A stretch of 64,000 nt of DNA, taken from positions 189,500 through 253,499 of the forward strand of contig JACCFC020000001.1 in assembly GCA_020830965.2 (NCBI GenBank), read 5' to 3'. Below, piece by piece: positions 34,064-45,148 of the stretch. Under the pieces are notes generated by a model. That model saw only the letters and a program-made list of their open reading frames with translations, searched no databases and had not been told where the DNA came from. This DNA comes from Neisseriaceae bacterium TC5R-5 (GTDB lineage Bacteria; Pseudomonadota; Gammaproteobacteria; Burkholderiales; Chromobacteriaceae). Both the position numbers and the translations under genes were made by a program. How positions within the stretch are numbered: position 1 is the stretch's first letter; every line of letters starts with the position of its first letter.

Positions 34064-36832
34064 ATGAATAGAATGAAGGTATTGCACCGGCTGATTATTG
34101 GCTTTGGCCTGCAAGTGTTGCTGATCGTGGTGGTGGTGCTGTTGACCGTGGGTCAATTTCAGCGCTTGGGCGAGGGCTTGTCCAGAATGTCTTCATCCTA
34201 TGTGCCACAAACCATTACCGCACACCAACTGGTTGACAATATCAACGCGATATCGCGCAAGTTGCGCAATCTGTTGCTGACACATGATGTGGCGATGCAG
34301 AAAGAGCTGCAACAGCAGATAAGCGTGTCATTGGATAGCGTGGCGCAGAACATGTTGACGCTATCGCCACGTATCAGCGATGAAAGCCGACCTTTGTTCG
34401 ATGCGGTGCGTAGCAGCGAAGTCGCTTTTCGTGGTCAGTTGATCACGTTTCGCGAATATGTACTGAATGGGCAAACGGATAAAGCACAAAACTATCTGTT
34501 TTCTACCCTGCGCGATACCCAACTGCGCTATCTGGATAATGCAGGACGTTACTTGAAATATGAAGAAAACCGATTGCAGGCACACTCTGTAGCCAGCTTG
34601 ACCCAGCTTAGACAAGCAAGTGACCAACTCCTTGTATTAACCATTTTTATTGTGATTTTAGCGCTGCTGATTGGCTGGTGGTTGATCCGTCGCTTGATGC
34701 GTGAGTTGGGCGGCGAGCCAACTGAACTGGCCAGACTGATGCAGGGTTTGATTGCGGGGGAGGCTAACCTGGAAATCAAAGTGGCGGCCGGTGATAACAG
34801 CAGTCTGTTTGCCTATATGGGGCAGTTTGCTGCCAAGGCACTGGAAAATATCCGGATACGCAATGCACTGGATGCCTGTACCACCAATGTGATGATTGCT
34901 GATAGCCATAACCGTATCGTCTATACCAATGCCGCGGTGCTGGATATGTTCTCGCAAGCCGAGGCCGACATCCGTCAAGACCTACCGCAGTTTTCTGCTC
35001 GTGCGTTGATTGGTACCAGCATCGATGCTTTTCATAAAAACCCTTCTTACCAACACAATCTGATCCAGCAACAGCATGCGGTGCATCGTGCCGAAATCAA
35101 AGTAGGAGGGCGTTGTTTTGGGCTGATTCTGACCCCGATTTTCAGTGCCGCAGGCAGTAAGCTTGGCTCGGTGGTGGAATGGTTGGATAACACCAAAGAA
35201 CGCGCCCTCAAAGCGCAGATGGAAGAGCAAGTGGCGAAAGAGCGCAGCGTTGCCGCCGAGAATGCGCGTATTCGCAGTGCACTGGATAACGTCACGACCA
35301 ATGTGATGATTGCCGATAATGATCGCAATATCATTTATATGAACCATAGTGTTACCGAGATGATGCGCCGTGCAGAGTCGGACTTGCGCAAAGTGCTGAC
35401 CAATTTTGATGTGCGTACCTTGCTAGGTTCAAATATGGATGGTTTTCATCGTAACCCGGCTCATCAGCGTGACCTGCTTGCCAATCTGCGCACCACTTAC
35501 CGTACACAAATAGAAATTGGCCGACGTGTGCTGGGCCTGGTGGTCAACCCGGTGTTTGCCACCGATGGCGCGCGCCTGGGTTCGGTGGTCGAGTGGCAGG
35601 ATAGAACAGCAGAGGTGGAAATCGAGAAAGAGGTTGCTGATATTGTCAATGCCGCTGCGGCCGGTGATTTTGGCAAGCGAATTTCCCTGGAAGGCAAAGA
35701 GGGCTTCTTTAAACCATTGAGTGAAGCGGTGAATCAGCTGCTCACGGTTACTAATCAAGGGTTGGTGGATATTGCCAATGTGCTGGCAGCCTTGGCTAAA
35801 GGCGATTTAACCCACTCTATCAAGAGTGACTATCAGGGCCTGTTTGGGCAACTGAAAAACGATACCAATACTACAGTCGAGCGGCTCAAGGAAATTATCA
35901 CCAATATTAAAGAGTCCACCGACATGATTAATACCGCGTCCAAAGAAATTGCGATGGGTAATGGCAATCTGTCGGGGCGTACCGAGCAGCAGGCGGCCAG
36001 TCTGGAAGAAACCGCCTCCAGCATGGAGGAAATTACCAGTACGGTACGTCTCAATGCCGAGAATGCCAAGAAGGCCAATTCGCTGGCCACTGGCGCATCG
36101 GAAATTGCTTCACGTGGTGGCAAAGTAGTCGGTGAGGTGGTGTCGACGATGAACGAGATCAACGACAGTGCTAAGAAAATCGTCGACATCATCAGCGTAA
36201 TTGATGGTATTGCCTTCCAGACCAATATTCTGGCGCTGAATGCCGCGGTGGAAGCAGCCCGGGCCGGGGAGCAGGGGCGTGGTTTTGCCGTGGTCGCCAG
36301 CGAGGTGAGAAATTTAGCGCAACGTTCTGCCGCTGCTGCCAAGGAAATTAAATCGCTGATTGGCAACTCGGTAGACAAAGTGGAGTCCGGTAGTCGACTG
36401 GTGAATGAAGCTGGCCGCACCATGGAAGAAATTGTGGTGTCGATTCGTCGGGTAGCCGAGATCATGACCGATATTTCAGCCGCCTCCATTGAGCAGAGTT
36501 CCGGTATTGAGCAGGTTAATCTGGCCGTTACACAGATGGACGAAAACACACAAAAGAACGCGGCCTTGGTGGAGGAGGCTGCTGCCGCCGCCGAGTCACT
36601 GGAAGAGCAGGCACGTTATCTGTCTGAGGCGGTGCAGGTGTTTAAACTGAGTGAACGATCATTACAGGAACGCGTAATCGGCACAACGGGCACGGTACGA
36701 AATCAACAAGCGGCCACATTAACCTTACCGTCAGGCGTGATGTCTCCTCAAGACAAAACAGCGGGCAAAGCCAGACTCAAAAAAGTTAAACCAGCGGCAG
36801 AGGGCGCTGATGGGGATTGGGAAGAGTTTTAA
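34064..36832 (+). CDS. Methyl-accepting chemotaxis protein with two PAS-like repeats
   Basis: A 922-residue receptor. TM1 at about 9-29, a periplasmic four-helix-type sensor (30-187), TM2 about 188-209, then two tandem repeats of ~115 residues (262-377 and 402-517), each opening with TTNVMIAD and ending LGSVVEW, which look like PAS sensor domains. A HAMP-like region and the signalling hairpin follow, with the tip [21 protein letters not shown] (about 724-745). The last residues DWEEF fit the C-terminal pentapeptide that tethers CheR and CheB. It lies between cheW and cheR, so it is the cluster's resident receptor. PAS domains suggest redox or small-ligand sensing in the cytosol. Confidence 0.93.
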   Translation: MNRMKVLHRLIIGFGLQVLLIVVVVLLTVGQFQRLGEGLSRMSSSYVPQTITAHQLVDNINAISRKLRNLLLTHDVAMQKELQQQISVSLDSVAQNMLTLSPRISDESRPLFDAVRSSEVAFRGQLITFREYVLNGQTDKAQNYLFSTLRDTQLRYLDNAGRYLKYEENRLQAHSVASLTQLRQASDQLLVLTIFIVILALLIGWWLIRRLMRELGGEPTELARLMQGLIAGEANLEIKVAAGDNSSLFAYMGQFAAKALENIRIRNALDACTTNVMIADSHNRIVYTNAAVLDMFSQAEADIRQDLPQFSARALIGTSIDAFHKNPSYQHNLIQQQHAVHRAEIKVGGRCFGLILTPIFSAAGSKLGSVVEWLDNTKERALKAQMEEQVAKERSVAAENARIRSALDNVTTNVMIADNDRNIIYMNHSVTEMMRRAESDLRKVLTNFDVRTLLGSNMDGFHRNPAHQRDLLANLRTTYRTQIEIGRRVLGLVVNPVFATDGARLGSVVEWQDRTAEVEIEKEVADIVNAAAAGDFGKRISLEGKEGFFKPLSEAVNQLLTVTNQGLVDIANVLAALAKGDLTHSIKSDYQGLFGQLKNDTNTTVERLKEIITNIKESTDMINTASKEIAMGNGNLSGRTEQQAASLEETASSMEEITSTVRLNAENAKKANSLATGASEIASRGGKVVGEVVSTMNEINDSAKKIVDIISVIDGIAFQTNILALNAAVEAARAGEQGRGFAVVASEVRNLAQRSAAAAKEIKSLIGNSVDKVESGSRLVNEAGRTMEEIVVSIRRVAEIMTDISAASIEQSSGIEQVNLAVTQMDENTQKNAALVEEAAAAAESLEEQARYLSEAVQVFKLSERSLQERVIGTTGTVRNQQAATLTLPSGVMSPQDKTAGKARLKKVKPAAEGADGDWEEF

Positions 36833-36868
36833 AGTTGTTATGTCTGGCTGCGCAGGAGGGATAACGCT

Positions 36869-37711
36869 ATGTACAGTGACGAGCAAGCGACAATTAAGTT
36901 TACTCGTACTGACTTTAGGCGAGTGTGTGCGCTGATTTATCAACGTGTCGGCATCTCCTTGAATGACAGTAAAATACATATGGCGTATGCCCGTCTGGCC
37001 AAGAGGGTGAAATTATGGGGCGGTAGCAGTTTTACCGAATACCTTGATTTCTTGGAGAGTGATGCCGAGGCGGCAGAATGGCAGAATTTTATCAATGCGC
37101 TGACGACTAATCTGACCTTTTTTTTTCGAGAATCCCATCATTTCGAGGCTTTGCAGCAGCATGCTCAGTTGCACCAGACAGCGGATCATCTTTATCGGGT
37201 ATGGAGCTCGGCAACATCAACGGGAGAAGAAGCTTATTCCATTGCGATGACATTATTGGCAGTGCGTAGCAGCAGCAAGACATTTTGTTTTGAATTACTG
37301 GCCTCAGATATTGATACGTCTGTTTTGCAGCAGGCCAGCCGCGGTGTTTATGACTTCGAGCGTACTGAAGCCATGTCCTTGCAACAAGTTCATCGGTTTT
37401 TTGATAAAGGGGTCGCCGCCAATGCCGGTAAGGTACGTCTTAAGCAGGAAGTGCGCGATTGCATCAGTTTTTTTCAGCTTAATTTGGTGGCCTCATCCTG
37501 GCCCTCGCTGGGGATGTTCGATGTGATTTTTTGTCGCAATGTGTTGATCTACTTTGATAAGCCCACCCAGGCAGTCTTGCTGAGCAGAATGGCTCAATTA
37601 TTAAGACAGGGTGGGCTGCTATTTTTAGGCCACTCTGAGAATATCTTGCACTTGAGTGATGCTTTTACCGCTTGTGGCAAAACCTGTTATCGCTTGATCG
37701 GGGCAAGGTAG
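36869..37711 (+). CDS. cheR: Chemotaxis methyltransferase CheR
   Basis: A 280-residue SAM-dependent methyltransferase that methylates receptor glutamates. An N-terminal helical domain (to about 75) is followed by [16 protein letters not shown], the SAM loop [18 protein letters not shown] and [17 protein letters not shown]. The loop normally reads ...CSTGEEPYS; here Cys is Thr and Pro is Ala, a mild deviation. GGAGG lies upstream of the ATG. It follows the receptor by 36 bp and precedes cheB by 10 bp. Confidence 0.95.
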   Translation: MYSDEQATIKFTRTDFRRVCALIYQRVGISLNDSKIHMAYARLAKRVKLWGGSSFTEYLDFLESDAEAAEWQNFINALTTNLTFFFRESHHFEALQQHAQLHQTADHLYRVWSSATSTGEEAYSIAMTLLAVRSSSKTFCFELLASDIDTSVLQQASRGVYDFERTEAMSLQQVHRFFDKGVAANAGKVRLKQEVRDCISFFQLNLVASSWPSLGMFDVIFCRNVLIYFDKPTQAVLLSRMAQLLRQGGLLFLGHSENILHLSDAFTACGKTCYRLIGAR

Positions 37712-37721
37712 GGGGTATGGA

Positions 37722-38795
37722 ATGGGGCTGAATAGAAAAATCAGAGTCGTGGTGGTAGATGACTCCGCCTTAATCCGGCGGGTGCTGACCACGATTATCA
37801 ACGATGCCAAAGATATGGAAGTCGTGGCGACGGCCGCTGATCCGCTGATTGCACGTGAGCGCATCCGGGATACGGATCCGGATGTGATTACGCTGGATGT
37901 TGAAATGCCACGTATGGATGGCCTGGAGTTTTTAAAGCGCTTAATGCGTTTACGGCCAATACCGGTATTGATGGTTTCCTCCCGTACTCAGCAAGGATCG
38001 GAAATTACCTTAGCCGCGCTGGAATTAGGGGCGGTAGATTTTTTAGCCAAGCCAGAATATGACGCTCACCATGGCATGGAAGCTTATGCAGAAGAAATCC
38101 GTGACAAAATCCGCATGGTGGCCAAAGCACGTTTGAAGCCTGCTAAAACGCTGGCGGCAAAAGCGATCAAGACGATGGTTCCGATCATAAAAGGGACATA
38201 TCGCAAAAATGCGCTGATTTTTATTGGCGCATCTACCGGTGGCACTGAGGCTATCAAAGAATTTCTCTGCGGCTTACCTGCAGATTGCCCACCCATTTTA
38301 ATCGTGCAGCACATGCCGGAAAAATTTACCTATACCTTTGCCGAGCGCCTCAACAGCACTTGCCCGATGCGCGTCAAGGAGGCCGAGGATGGAGAGATAG
38401 TGCAGTCGGGTATGGCCTATATTGCCCCCGGTAACTATCACATGCAGATAAAGCCGGGTGGTAGCGGCTATCGTATCGCGCTCAGTCAGCTTGAGCCGGT
38501 AAACCGCCACCGGCCGTCGGTGGATGTGTTGTTTGACTCCGCAGCGAAGTATCTGCGTCAGCATGCAGTTGCCGTCATTCTTACCGGCATGGGGCAGGAC
38601 GGCGCCGCTGGCATGCTCAGAATGCGTACGGCCGGGGCGTGGACGCTGGGGCAGGATGAAGCCAGCTGCGTGGTGTATGGCATGCCGCGAGAAGCGTTTC
38701 ATCTGGGTGCTGTGGCACGGGAATACCCCTTAAACAGGCTGGCAGGCAAAGTGCTCGAATACCTGTACGGCAAGACCGAGAAGGCCGTTCAGTGA
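37722..38795 (+). CDS. cheB: Chemotaxis methylesterase/deamidase CheB
   Basis: A 357-residue enzyme with an N-terminal receiver ([14 protein letters not shown]; phospho-Asp in [11 protein letters not shown]) and a C-terminal esterase. The catalytic triad is recognisable: Ser in [10 protein letters not shown], His in [10 protein letters not shown] and Asp in [12 protein letters not shown]. It removes receptor methyl groups when phosphorylated by CheA. GGGGGT precedes the ATG. Its stop overlaps the GTG start of cheD. Confidence 0.96.
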   Translation: MGLNRKIRVVVVDDSALIRRVLTTIINDAKDMEVVATAADPLIARERIRDTDPDVITLDVEMPRMDGLEFLKRLMRLRPIPVLMVSSRTQQGSEITLAALELGAVDFLAKPEYDAHHGMEAYAEEIRDKIRMVAKARLKPAKTLAAKAIKTMVPIIKGTYRKNALIFIGASTGGTEAIKEFLCGLPADCPPILIVQHMPEKFTYTFAERLNSTCPMRVKEAEDGEIVQSGMAYIAPGNYHMQIKPGGSGYRIALSQLEPVNRHRPSVDVLFDSAAKYLRQHAVAVILTGMGQDGAAGMLRMRTAGAWTLGQDEASCVVYGMPREAFHLGAVAREYPLNRLAGKVLEYLYGKTEKAVQ

Positions 38796-39394
38796 ACAGT
38801 CCCATTCAGATGAGTGATCACCACTATTTTGATCGGCAATTTCAGTTGGCGGCGGTCAAGATATTTCCCGGAGAGTTTCATGCTACCAATCAATCCAGAT
38901 TATTGGTGACCCTGCTCGGTTCCTGTGTGGCGGTATGTCTATGCGATAAGGTGGCCAAAGTAGCGGGTATGAATCACTTTTTGCTGCCCGAAGGGACCAT
39001 CGATTTACAAGATGCATCTGCTGCACGTTTTGGTGTGCATGCGATGGAGCTGCTGATTACGGATATGCAAAAACTGGGGGCTATGCGTCATCGCTTGGAA
39101 GCCAAAGTATTTGGTGCGGGCAATGTGCTGGCAGGGATGTCTATGCTCAATATCGGAGAACGTAATGTAGCGTTTATTCACCGTTATCTGAGTGATGAGC
39201 ATATTCCGGTATTGGCCGAAGATTTATTGGGTAACTATGCGCGTAAAGTCTGTTTTTTTACTGAGTCAGGCAAAGTGTTGATTAAAAAACTGAAACGCAC
39301 TCGCACCGCAGTGAGCGAAGAAACGCACTATCGTCAAAAATTGCAAAATTCTGGTGGCAAAGACCACGGCGGAGAAATTGAGTTGTTTTTGTAA
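38792..39394 (+). CDS. cheD: Chemoreceptor glutamine deamidase CheD
   Basis: A 200-residue enzyme that deamidates receptor glutamines to glutamates. The Cys-His pair of the active site is in [14 protein letters not shown] and [10 protein letters not shown], followed by [10 protein letters not shown] and [13 protein letters not shown] start it at the GTG at 38792, which overlaps the cheB stop (GTGA); the ATG at 38810 is an alternative. It completes the adaptation set of the cluster. The C-terminal ~30 residues are basic and variable. Confidence 0.94.
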   Translation: MNSPIQMSDHHYFDRQFQLAAVKIFPGEFHATNQSRLLVTLLGSCVAVCLCDKVAKVAGMNHFLLPEGTIDLQDASAARFGVHAMELLITDMQKLGAMRHRLEAKVFGAGNVLAGMSMLNIGERNVAFIHRYLSDEHIPVLAEDLLGNYARKVCFFTESGKVLIKKLKRTRTAVSEETHYRQKLQNSGGKDHGGEIELFL

Positions 39395-39532
39395 AAGTGA
39401 AGGCTTTGTTATACAACTTAAGTAATACGACATCATTGTGTTATTTGCAGAGAGTTGATTAACTTTTTAGATTAAGCCTGGCAAATAGGTAGCTCACAAG
39501 CGCTTTGCGCCTTGTAAAATAAGGGAAACGGT

Positions 39533-41539
39533 ATGAAGCAACTGTCGATTAGGCAATTAATGGTAATAAGCGCTCTGCTGGTTGTTATACCGCTTTCCAT
39601 CGGTAGCGTAGTTGTCATTTTGGGCGACTCAGCTTTGCGTGAAGCCGAATCTCAGCAACAAAGTCTGGAAGAGGCTAACCGAGCCTTTAAAGATGTTCGT
39701 TACAATCTGGTGCAAATTCAGCAGTTTTTGACCGATGCGGCAGCGACAGGCAATACGGCAGAGGATTATAAAGAGGCAGATGCCAACAGGCTTGAGGCCT
39801 ATGGGCATCTGGATAGGCTGGCAGTATTGCTGCCCAAGGAAGCCGAGTTTATTCAAGCAGTCAAAGCCCAGATTAATCAGATGTATCAAATTGGGCAAAA
39901 AATGGTTGAGGTCTACATACATCAGGGACGTGATGCAGGTAATCTCATCATGCAGTCCCCTAATGGGGGCTTCGATAGTATTACCGAGGCGCTTGATAAA
40001 AAGTTGAATACTATTGCCGGTACATTAGCAAAGAGCTCGAATGATGCGAGCCTTGAACAGCGGGCAATGTTACGCAATACCTTTATTATCAATATCACTG
40101 TGGTTATGGTTGCTATTTTGCTGGTGTTATTTGGTAATTTTTATGTGTATCGTCAATTGGTACGTATCCTGGGTGGGGAGCCTGGCTATGCCAAGGATGT
40201 TGCCAGCAGCATTGCCGATGGCGATTTATCGTTGACGGTGCAGAATCGCTCATCGGATGGTAGTAATAGCCTGCTGGGGGTCATGCGGATAATGTCTGAT
40301 AAGCTCGCCGGCTATTTACGGCAGATTGATGCTGAGACCAAGCAGATGGCGCAGTCTTCCTATCAGATTTCTGATATCTCGCAAAATATCGCTTCCAGAT
40401 CACAGCGTGAGCAAGATCATTCCAATGAAGTAAGACAAGCGACATCAGATCTGTCACACACTGCAGAATCAGTACGTAGTATTGCTCAGAAGGTGAGTGA
40501 GCATGCTGACCAGGCACGTAACAGCGCACAGTTGAGTATGGTCACCATGCGTAGCAATATCGAGGAAATGGGCCATGCGGTTACTGAGGCACTCAGTGCA
40601 GAAGCCAAGATTATTTCCTTGGGCGAAGCTAATCAGAAAATCCAGGTAATTACCCAAACTATCGCCACTATTACCGAACAAACCAATTTGTTGGCACTGA
40701 ATGCTGCGATTGAAGCGGCTAGGGCCGGTGAACACGGGCGTGGTTTTGCTGTGGTCGCCGATGAAGTGCGCAAACTGGCGCAGCATGCCGGGAAAGCGAC
40801 TGATGAAATTACCAGCATTATTGGTAACCTCAACAAGTTGGTACAAGAAAATACCCAAGCGGTACAAGGTATTATCCGACGGACGCGAGCTGGCATGGAT
40901 ACTGCCGGACAGGCGAATGAATCCATCGCTACATTAGTGACCGATATCGATAATAATGTGGCCGCTGCGCATCAGATCAGCGAGGTCAGTGGGCAGCAAA
41001 TGGAAAAACTGGCCAATCTACAGGCCCAGTTGGAAACACTGCTGACAACGCTGGAAGATAATGCTCTAAAAGTACACACGACAGGCGCGATCAGCCAAGA
41101 TCTTTACCGTGTCACTGAGCAATTACGCGGCATCATGAAGCAGTTTAAGTTTGACCCTAATTGGGAAGTGGATGTCAGTGATAACGAGTTGCGCAAAGCG
41201 CCAAGGGTGAAGAAGAATCTGCTGGTACAGGTGGTGGAAGGCTTGAAAGTGCGTGATACCATTACGGTAGACTTCAGCATGACAGGTTTGCAACTACGTG
41301 TGCCGATGGCCTTACAGGCTAAGGATAATGGCTCTATGTCGCTGCGCTTACAAGTGCCTCATGACTCAATCGAAGCGTACACTCAGCAGGTGCCGCTTGA
41401 AATCGGCGGTAAGGTGCTCTGGCTACGTGAAACTGATGAGGGTGTACTGTATGGTGTCGAGTTTAATGCGATGAACACCAAGCAGCGTGAGCAGTTAGAA
41501 CAATGCTTTGCCTTTTATAGTCAGAGTCCAAAATATTAA
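39533..41539 (+). CDS. Chemoreceptor with C-terminal PilZ domain
   Basis: A 668-residue receptor. TM1 about 9-31, periplasmic helical region 32-180, TM2 about 183-205, HAMP-like segment, then the signalling hairpin with tip [23 protein letters not shown] (about 386-408). From about 541 to the end is a PilZ domain: RKAPR (Arg554, Arg558) gives the RxxxR motif and DFSMTG (580-585) the D/NxSxxG motif, the two c-di-GMP-binding elements. It would let c-di-GMP act directly on receptor signalling. There is no CheR/CheB tether at its end. It follows cheD by 138 bp, so it may have its own promoter. Confidence 0.92.
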   Translation: MKQLSIRQLMVISALLVVIPLSIGSVVVILGDSALREAESQQQSLEEANRAFKDVRYNLVQIQQFLTDAAATGNTAEDYKEADANRLEAYGHLDRLAVLLPKEAEFIQAVKAQINQMYQIGQKMVEVYIHQGRDAGNLIMQSPNGGFDSITEALDKKLNTIAGTLAKSSNDASLEQRAMLRNTFIINITVVMVAILLVLFGNFYVYRQLVRILGGEPGYAKDVASSIADGDLSLTVQNRSSDGSNSLLGVMRIMSDKLAGYLRQIDAETKQMAQSSYQISDISQNIASRSQREQDHSNEVRQATSDLSHTAESVRSIAQKVSEHADQARNSAQLSMVTMRSNIEEMGHAVTEALSAEAKIISLGEANQKIQVITQTIATITEQTNLLALNAAIEAARAGEHGRGFAVVADEVRKLAQHAGKATDEITSIIGNLNKLVQENTQAVQGIIRRTRAGMDTAGQANESIATLVTDIDNNVAAAHQISEVSGQQMEKLANLQAQLETLLTTLEDNALKVHTTGAISQDLYRVTEQLRGIMKQFKFDPNWEVDVSDNELRKAPRVKKNLLVQVVEGLKVRDTITVDFSMTGLQLRVPMALQAKDNGSMSLRLQVPHDSIEAYTQQVPLEIGGKVLWLRETDEGVLYGVEFNAMNTKQREQLEQCFAFYSQSPKY

Positions 41540-41567
41540 CGGCAGATTTTGTTTTGGCCCTAATCAC

Positions 41568-41601
41568 AACAGGCCGCCAGTGAAGTTACTGGCGGCCTGT
41601 T
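41568..41601. terminator. Hairpin between convergent genes
   Basis: A 13-bp perfect GC-rich stem (41568-41580 with 41589-41601), loop of 8. T-content after it is modest (TTAGTTTAT) on the plus strand. Probably ends the PilZ-receptor transcript. Confidence 0.6.
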
Positions 41602-41625
41602 AGTTTATCCGTAGCAGCGTGCTTA

Positions 41626-43218
41626 TTATTTGCTACTGACTGGTGCACTGCTTTGGCTTGGCGAGATAGCTTCTATCTCCTCTTCCTCCCAAGGCAGGGT
41701 GACTCTTTTCCTGTTGACCTGCAAAATGCCGGCGCGGTAGAGCAGCGAAGTACGCAGTTGGCCCTGCTCCTCTTCGATGTATTGCTCGTCTTTCCACTGA
41801 GATAGTTGACTATCTAGTAAGCTTTTAATCAAGCTTTCTACCTCGCGCATATTGGGTTGCTCTTCTGCGCTTTCATCAACTGCAAACAGACTCCGCGCCT
41901 GCATCACGACCAAGTTTTCCAGTGTCTGACGCGGCAAGCTAACCTTGGCATCAATCTCCAGACGTTTTGAGAGTGCCGAGATATTGTTCAGATCACTAGG
42001 TATTAGCCCCTTGATTCCCAAGCTACCTTGCAAGGTGATATCCCCGCTCGGTGTTTTCAGGAAAAAATCATTGATTAATAATTTAGGGTTGTTCTCTAGA
42101 AGAGGAACAATATTCTTTTTGATCGTATCAATATATTGTTTGCGTAATACGACTGGATCGACCCCTTCGAAGGGAATCTGGTTAATCGCATTTTTCAGTT
42201 TGATAAACGACGGACTGTGGATATGACTGGCGGAAACATCCAGGCGCATCGGGCCGTAGCGGTTGTCGTTAAGCGTGAACTCAGCAAAGTTAATCTTGCC
42301 ACGAGCATTGCTAAACTCATCTTGTTCGCTGGTGACCGTCTGATAACTGAATTTTTTGAGTGTTACTGTTGATGGTTTCAATTCGCCAGATGGATTGATG
42401 AATTCACCAATGCGTACTCGGGTCATCAGATAAATCAATTCACTGAGCTTGATGCTATAGGGAATGTGCTCGCGTGAGCTCAGTTGGATATTGTCGATGG
42501 AGAGTTCGGACGTACCCAAGCCGATACCGCTATTACCAGGGCGGATATCAGAAATATAACGTACGCCATTGAAGGTAACACTGCCCTTGCTGGCGGCTTC
42601 CAGTAGAAAGCCGGGTGATAGCGCTTCGCTTTTATACTCTTTGTAACCTTTGGCGTAATCCAGATTAAAGCTAAAGCCCTGCCATTTCATCTTTACGCCA
42701 GACAAGGCCTCCTCGTAATCAAAAGCAGGAACATTAACATTAAGAACGCCGCCCCCCCCAAACCCTAAATGGTTAGTAATAGTAATGGGTTCTTTATCGC
42801 CAAAAAAACTGCTGAGTGTTTTACGAGTGCTATCACTCATACTGAACTCAGTGCGTACCAAGGCGCGTCCTGGACGGAAGTTAAAGCTGGTAATGCCAGG
42901 TAAAGGACCGTGCTGAATGTGATTAGTGAACTTGATGGTGTTATTGAGCAGCGGCTTGACGTTGTCTGGCAACATATTCTCATAGGGGCCAGAAAGCTTG
43001 CGGTTAAAAACCAGCTCAGTCGTTTCTGTTGAGGAGAGCCAGCCCCGTTCATAAGTGTGCGATTTCACCTTAAATAAGGGCAGCTCTGCCAGCATCTTGT
43101 GCTGTTCCTGCAGGGTTTCTTCTGTTTTGATGCCAGCCCATAGGGTGGCACATCCATAGAGTATAAAGAGACCACCCAAGGTGGCGCTGGCAATGATTAG
43201 GCGGCGATTTGGCAACAC
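41626..43218 (-). CDS. DUF945/YdgA-family protein
   Basis: A 530-residue envelope protein with one N-terminal hydrophobic segment (RRLIIASATLGGLFILYGCATLW, about 5-27) and a large, probably periplasmic, beta-rich body. The YERGWLSSTETTEL stretch near residue 57 and overall plan fit the DUF945 family (E. coli YdgA), found in the envelope and of unclear role. A Cys in ILYGCA sits near the end of the hydrophobic stretch but it is not a standard lipobox. The start is GTG at 43218. It stands alone, with a hairpin beyond its 3' end. Confidence 0.75.
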   Translation of the reverse strand: MLPNRRLIIASATLGGLFILYGCATLWAGIKTEETLQEQHKMLAELPLFKVKSHTYERGWLSSTETTELVFNRKLSGPYENMLPDNVKPLLNNTIKFTNHIQHGPLPGITSFNFRPGRALVRTEFSMSDSTRKTLSSFFGDKEPITITNHLGFGGGGVLNVNVPAFDYEEALSGVKMKWQGFSFNLDYAKGYKEYKSEALSPGFLLEAASKGSVTFNGVRYISDIRPGNSGIGLGTSELSIDNIQLSSREHIPYSIKLSELIYLMTRVRIGEFINPSGELKPSTVTLKKFSYQTVTSEQDEFSNARGKINFAEFTLNDNRYGPMRLDVSASHIHSPSFIKLKNAINQIPFEGVDPVVLRKQYIDTIKKNIVPLLENNPKLLINDFFLKTPSGDITLQGSLGIKGLIPSDLNNISALSKRLEIDAKVSLPRQTLENLVVMQARSLFAVDESAEEQPNMREVESLIKSLLDSQLSQWKDEQYIEEEQGQLRTSLLYRAGILQVNRKRVTLPWEEEEIEAISPSQSSAPVSSK

Positions 43219-43325
43219 GAGCGCTTTTTCTTAACTGGATAGGAAATGGGGTCTATAGTACACCAAGCCTAAGAGAATGCGTTACTTAGCCTTTTGCGAT
43301 CAAACAAGTATCGTATCAAATCGGC

Positions 43326-43355
43326 CTGACATTCAGTTCGGGGCTTGTATATAAT
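43326..43355 (+). promoter_or_regulatory. Candidate promoter of the desaturase gene
   Basis: CTGACA (43326-43331) and TATAAT (43350-43355) with an 18-base spacer, 37 bp before the ATG. Confidence 0.55.
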
Positions 43356-43392
43356 CCCGCTTTCTTTCAGTTTTATGAGGTGCAGTTAGTAC

Positions 43393-44574
43393 ATGGAATG
43401 GCTAAACGGTGTGCTTAATCTCCCTTGGTGGGGCAATATTGTAGCGGCTTTGATTTTGACCCATATCACCATTGCGGCAGTGACTATCTATTTGCATCGG
43501 CACCAGGCGCATCGCGCTTTAGATCTACATCCCCTTCCCAGTCATTTTTTCCGCTTCTGGCTTTGGTTGACTACCGGCATGGTGACTAAGGAATGGGCCG
43601 CCATCCATCGTAAGCACCATGCCCGTTGTGAAACACTGGAAGACCCGCATAGCCCGCAAGTTTTGGGAATTCGCAAAGTATTGTGGCAGGGCGCAGAGCT
43701 ATACCGTAGCGCATGTAAAGATCAGTCCATCATGGATAAGTTTGGTCACGGTACACCGGATGACTGGCTGGAACGCAATATTTACTCCCGACACAATGCC
43801 AAAGGTATTGTGCTGATGCTGATCATTGATTTGATACTGTTCGGGCCGATTGGGCTAACTATCTGGGCGGTACAAATGGTCTGGATTCCGTTTTGGGCCG
43901 CCGGCGTGATCAATGGTTTGGGCCATTTCTGGGGCTATCGTAATTTTGAGAATGAAGACGCCTCCACCAATCTTGTGCCTTGGGGGATATTGGTGGGTGG
44001 TGAAGAGCTGCATAACAATCACCATACTTTTGGTACCTCGGCCAAGTTATCTTATAAATGGTATGAATTTGATATTGGCTGGATGTATATCCGCATTCTG
44101 GAAATAATCGGCTTAGCCAAGGTACGTAGAGTGGCACCGCGTTTAGCGGCCGATGCATCACGGCAACAGTTGGATTTAGAGCACTTGCAGGCCATTATTT
44201 CCAACCGCTATGCCATTGCCGCACGTTATGCGCGTGAGTTGAAAGAGGTCTATCGGAGTGAGCTGGATAAAGTTCAGCTGGCTAATTTTGCTAGCAATAG
44301 GCTCAGTTACAAAATGAAAATATGGCTGAAGCAGGATGCTAAAGACACCCCGGCCACCGAGCGAGAGCAATTAGCGACCTTACTGGAACAAAGTCAGGTG
44401 CTGGCGACCATTTATAGAATGCGTCAGGAACTTACTCGGCTATGGGAGCGTTCTAGTCTGAGTCGCGAACAGTTGCTGCGCGAGTTGCAAGACTGGTGTA
44501 ACCGGGCAGAGACCTCAGGTATTGCCGCCTTGCAGCGCTTCTCACAAAGCTTACGGCACACGGCCATTGTTTAA
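43393..44574 (+). CDS. Membrane fatty acid (acyl) desaturase
   Basis: A 393-residue integral membrane di-iron enzyme. The three histidine boxes are present: LHRHQAHRAL (about 34-43), HRKHHARC (about 73-80) and EELHNNHHTFG (about 203-213). Hydrophobic segments lie around 12-35, 50-65, 138-160 and 163-180. The ~150 residues after the last box form a long charged helical extension (LWERSSLSREQLLREL...WCNRAETSGI) which recalls the C-terminus of ISL3-type transposases; I believe this extension is usual in proteobacterial relatives. It probably introduces a cis double bond into acyl chains, helping cold adaptation. A terminator follows. Confidence 0.9.
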   Translation: MEWLNGVLNLPWWGNIVAALILTHITIAAVTIYLHRHQAHRALDLHPLPSHFFRFWLWLTTGMVTKEWAAIHRKHHARCETLEDPHSPQVLGIRKVLWQGAELYRSACKDQSIMDKFGHGTPDDWLERNIYSRHNAKGIVLMLIIDLILFGPIGLTIWAVQMVWIPFWAAGVINGLGHFWGYRNFENEDASTNLVPWGILVGGEELHNNHHTFGTSAKLSYKWYEFDIGWMYIRILEIIGLAKVRRVAPRLAADASRQQLDLEHLQAIISNRYAIAARYARELKEVYRSELDKVQLANFASNRLSYKMKIWLKQDAKDTPATEREQLATLLEQSQVLATIYRMRQELTRLWERSSLSREQLLRELQDWCNRAETSGIAALQRFSQSLRHTAIV

Positions 44575-44596
44575 GCACAACAGGTGAAGTTTGATT

Positions 44597-44626
44597 AAAA
44601 AGCCCGCTAATGATTGCGGGCTTTTT
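44597..44626 (+). terminator. Desaturase gene terminator
   Basis: An 11-bp stem (44597-44607 with 44616-44626) including AGCCCGC, ending in a T-run. Confidence 0.88.
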
Positions 44627-44741
44627 AATTCGTTATATGTCCGTAGATATTCTTACGGGTTTTTCTTAATGTGGCGCTGGGCGTTTAACGGTAAAATTAA
44701 CCGCTTTTTTGACACAGAATTTATTTTTAGGAGTCACCTGA

Positions 44742-45089
44742 ATGAGTATTTATCGCCACAAGCAGGGCGCTCGCATGGCTGAGGCAGTTGTCGCTAACGG
44801 TTTGATTTTCTTGGCCGGCCAAGTCGCTAATAATCCTGCTGCGGATGCCAAGGCGCAAACAGAAGATGTGTTGGCGCAAATTGATAGCTTACTGGCCGAG
44901 CTAGATTCGGATAAGACCAAAATTGTAGACGTCACCGTATTTTTGGCCAACCTGGCTGATTTTGATGCGATGAATGCGGCGTGGGATGCCTGGGTGCCCG
45001 CAGGTCATGTACCAGCACGGGCAACAGTAGAGGCGAAACTAGCTAAGCCTGAATGGAAAGTTGAAATCAAGCTGATAGCCAGTCATTAG
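44742..45089 (+). CDS. RidA/YjgF-family protein
   Basis: A 115-residue protein of the Rid family. It has NGLIFLAGQVANNP, QTEDVLAQIDSLLAELDSDK, VTVFLANLADFDAMN, VPARATVEAKLAKPEWKVEI; the Arg in PARAT is the residue that in RidA holds the imine substrate's carboxylate. RidA hydrolyses reactive enamine/imine intermediates from PLP enzymes. It resembles a subgroup (Rid2/3-like or YoaB-like) rather than strict RidA, so I leave the symbol blank. AGGAG precedes its ATG and a terminator follows. Confidence 0.88.
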   Translation: MSIYRHKQGARMAEAVVANGLIFLAGQVANNPAADAKAQTEDVLAQIDSLLAELDSDKTKIVDVTVFLANLADFDAMNAAWDAWVPAGHVPARATVEAKLAKPEWKVEIKLIASH

Positions 45090-45116
45090 TTGAATGGTGA
45101 AGTTGCCATGCCAACC

Positions 45117-45148
45117 GCCCCTGCCCTTGAAACGGCGTGGGGCTTTTT
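45117..45148 (+). terminator. Terminator after the RidA-like gene
   Basis: GCCCC (45117-45121) pairs with GGGGC (45139-45143) with an inner GCC/GGC pairing, followed by TTTTT. It overlaps the miaA stop region on the other strand. Confidence 0.7.

Noticed and set aside
43393-44574. Fusion of a desaturase with a transposase C-terminus
   Set aside because: The C-terminal helices resemble ISL3 transposases but, from memory, the same tail is common in proteobacterial desaturases, so it is not a recent fusion.
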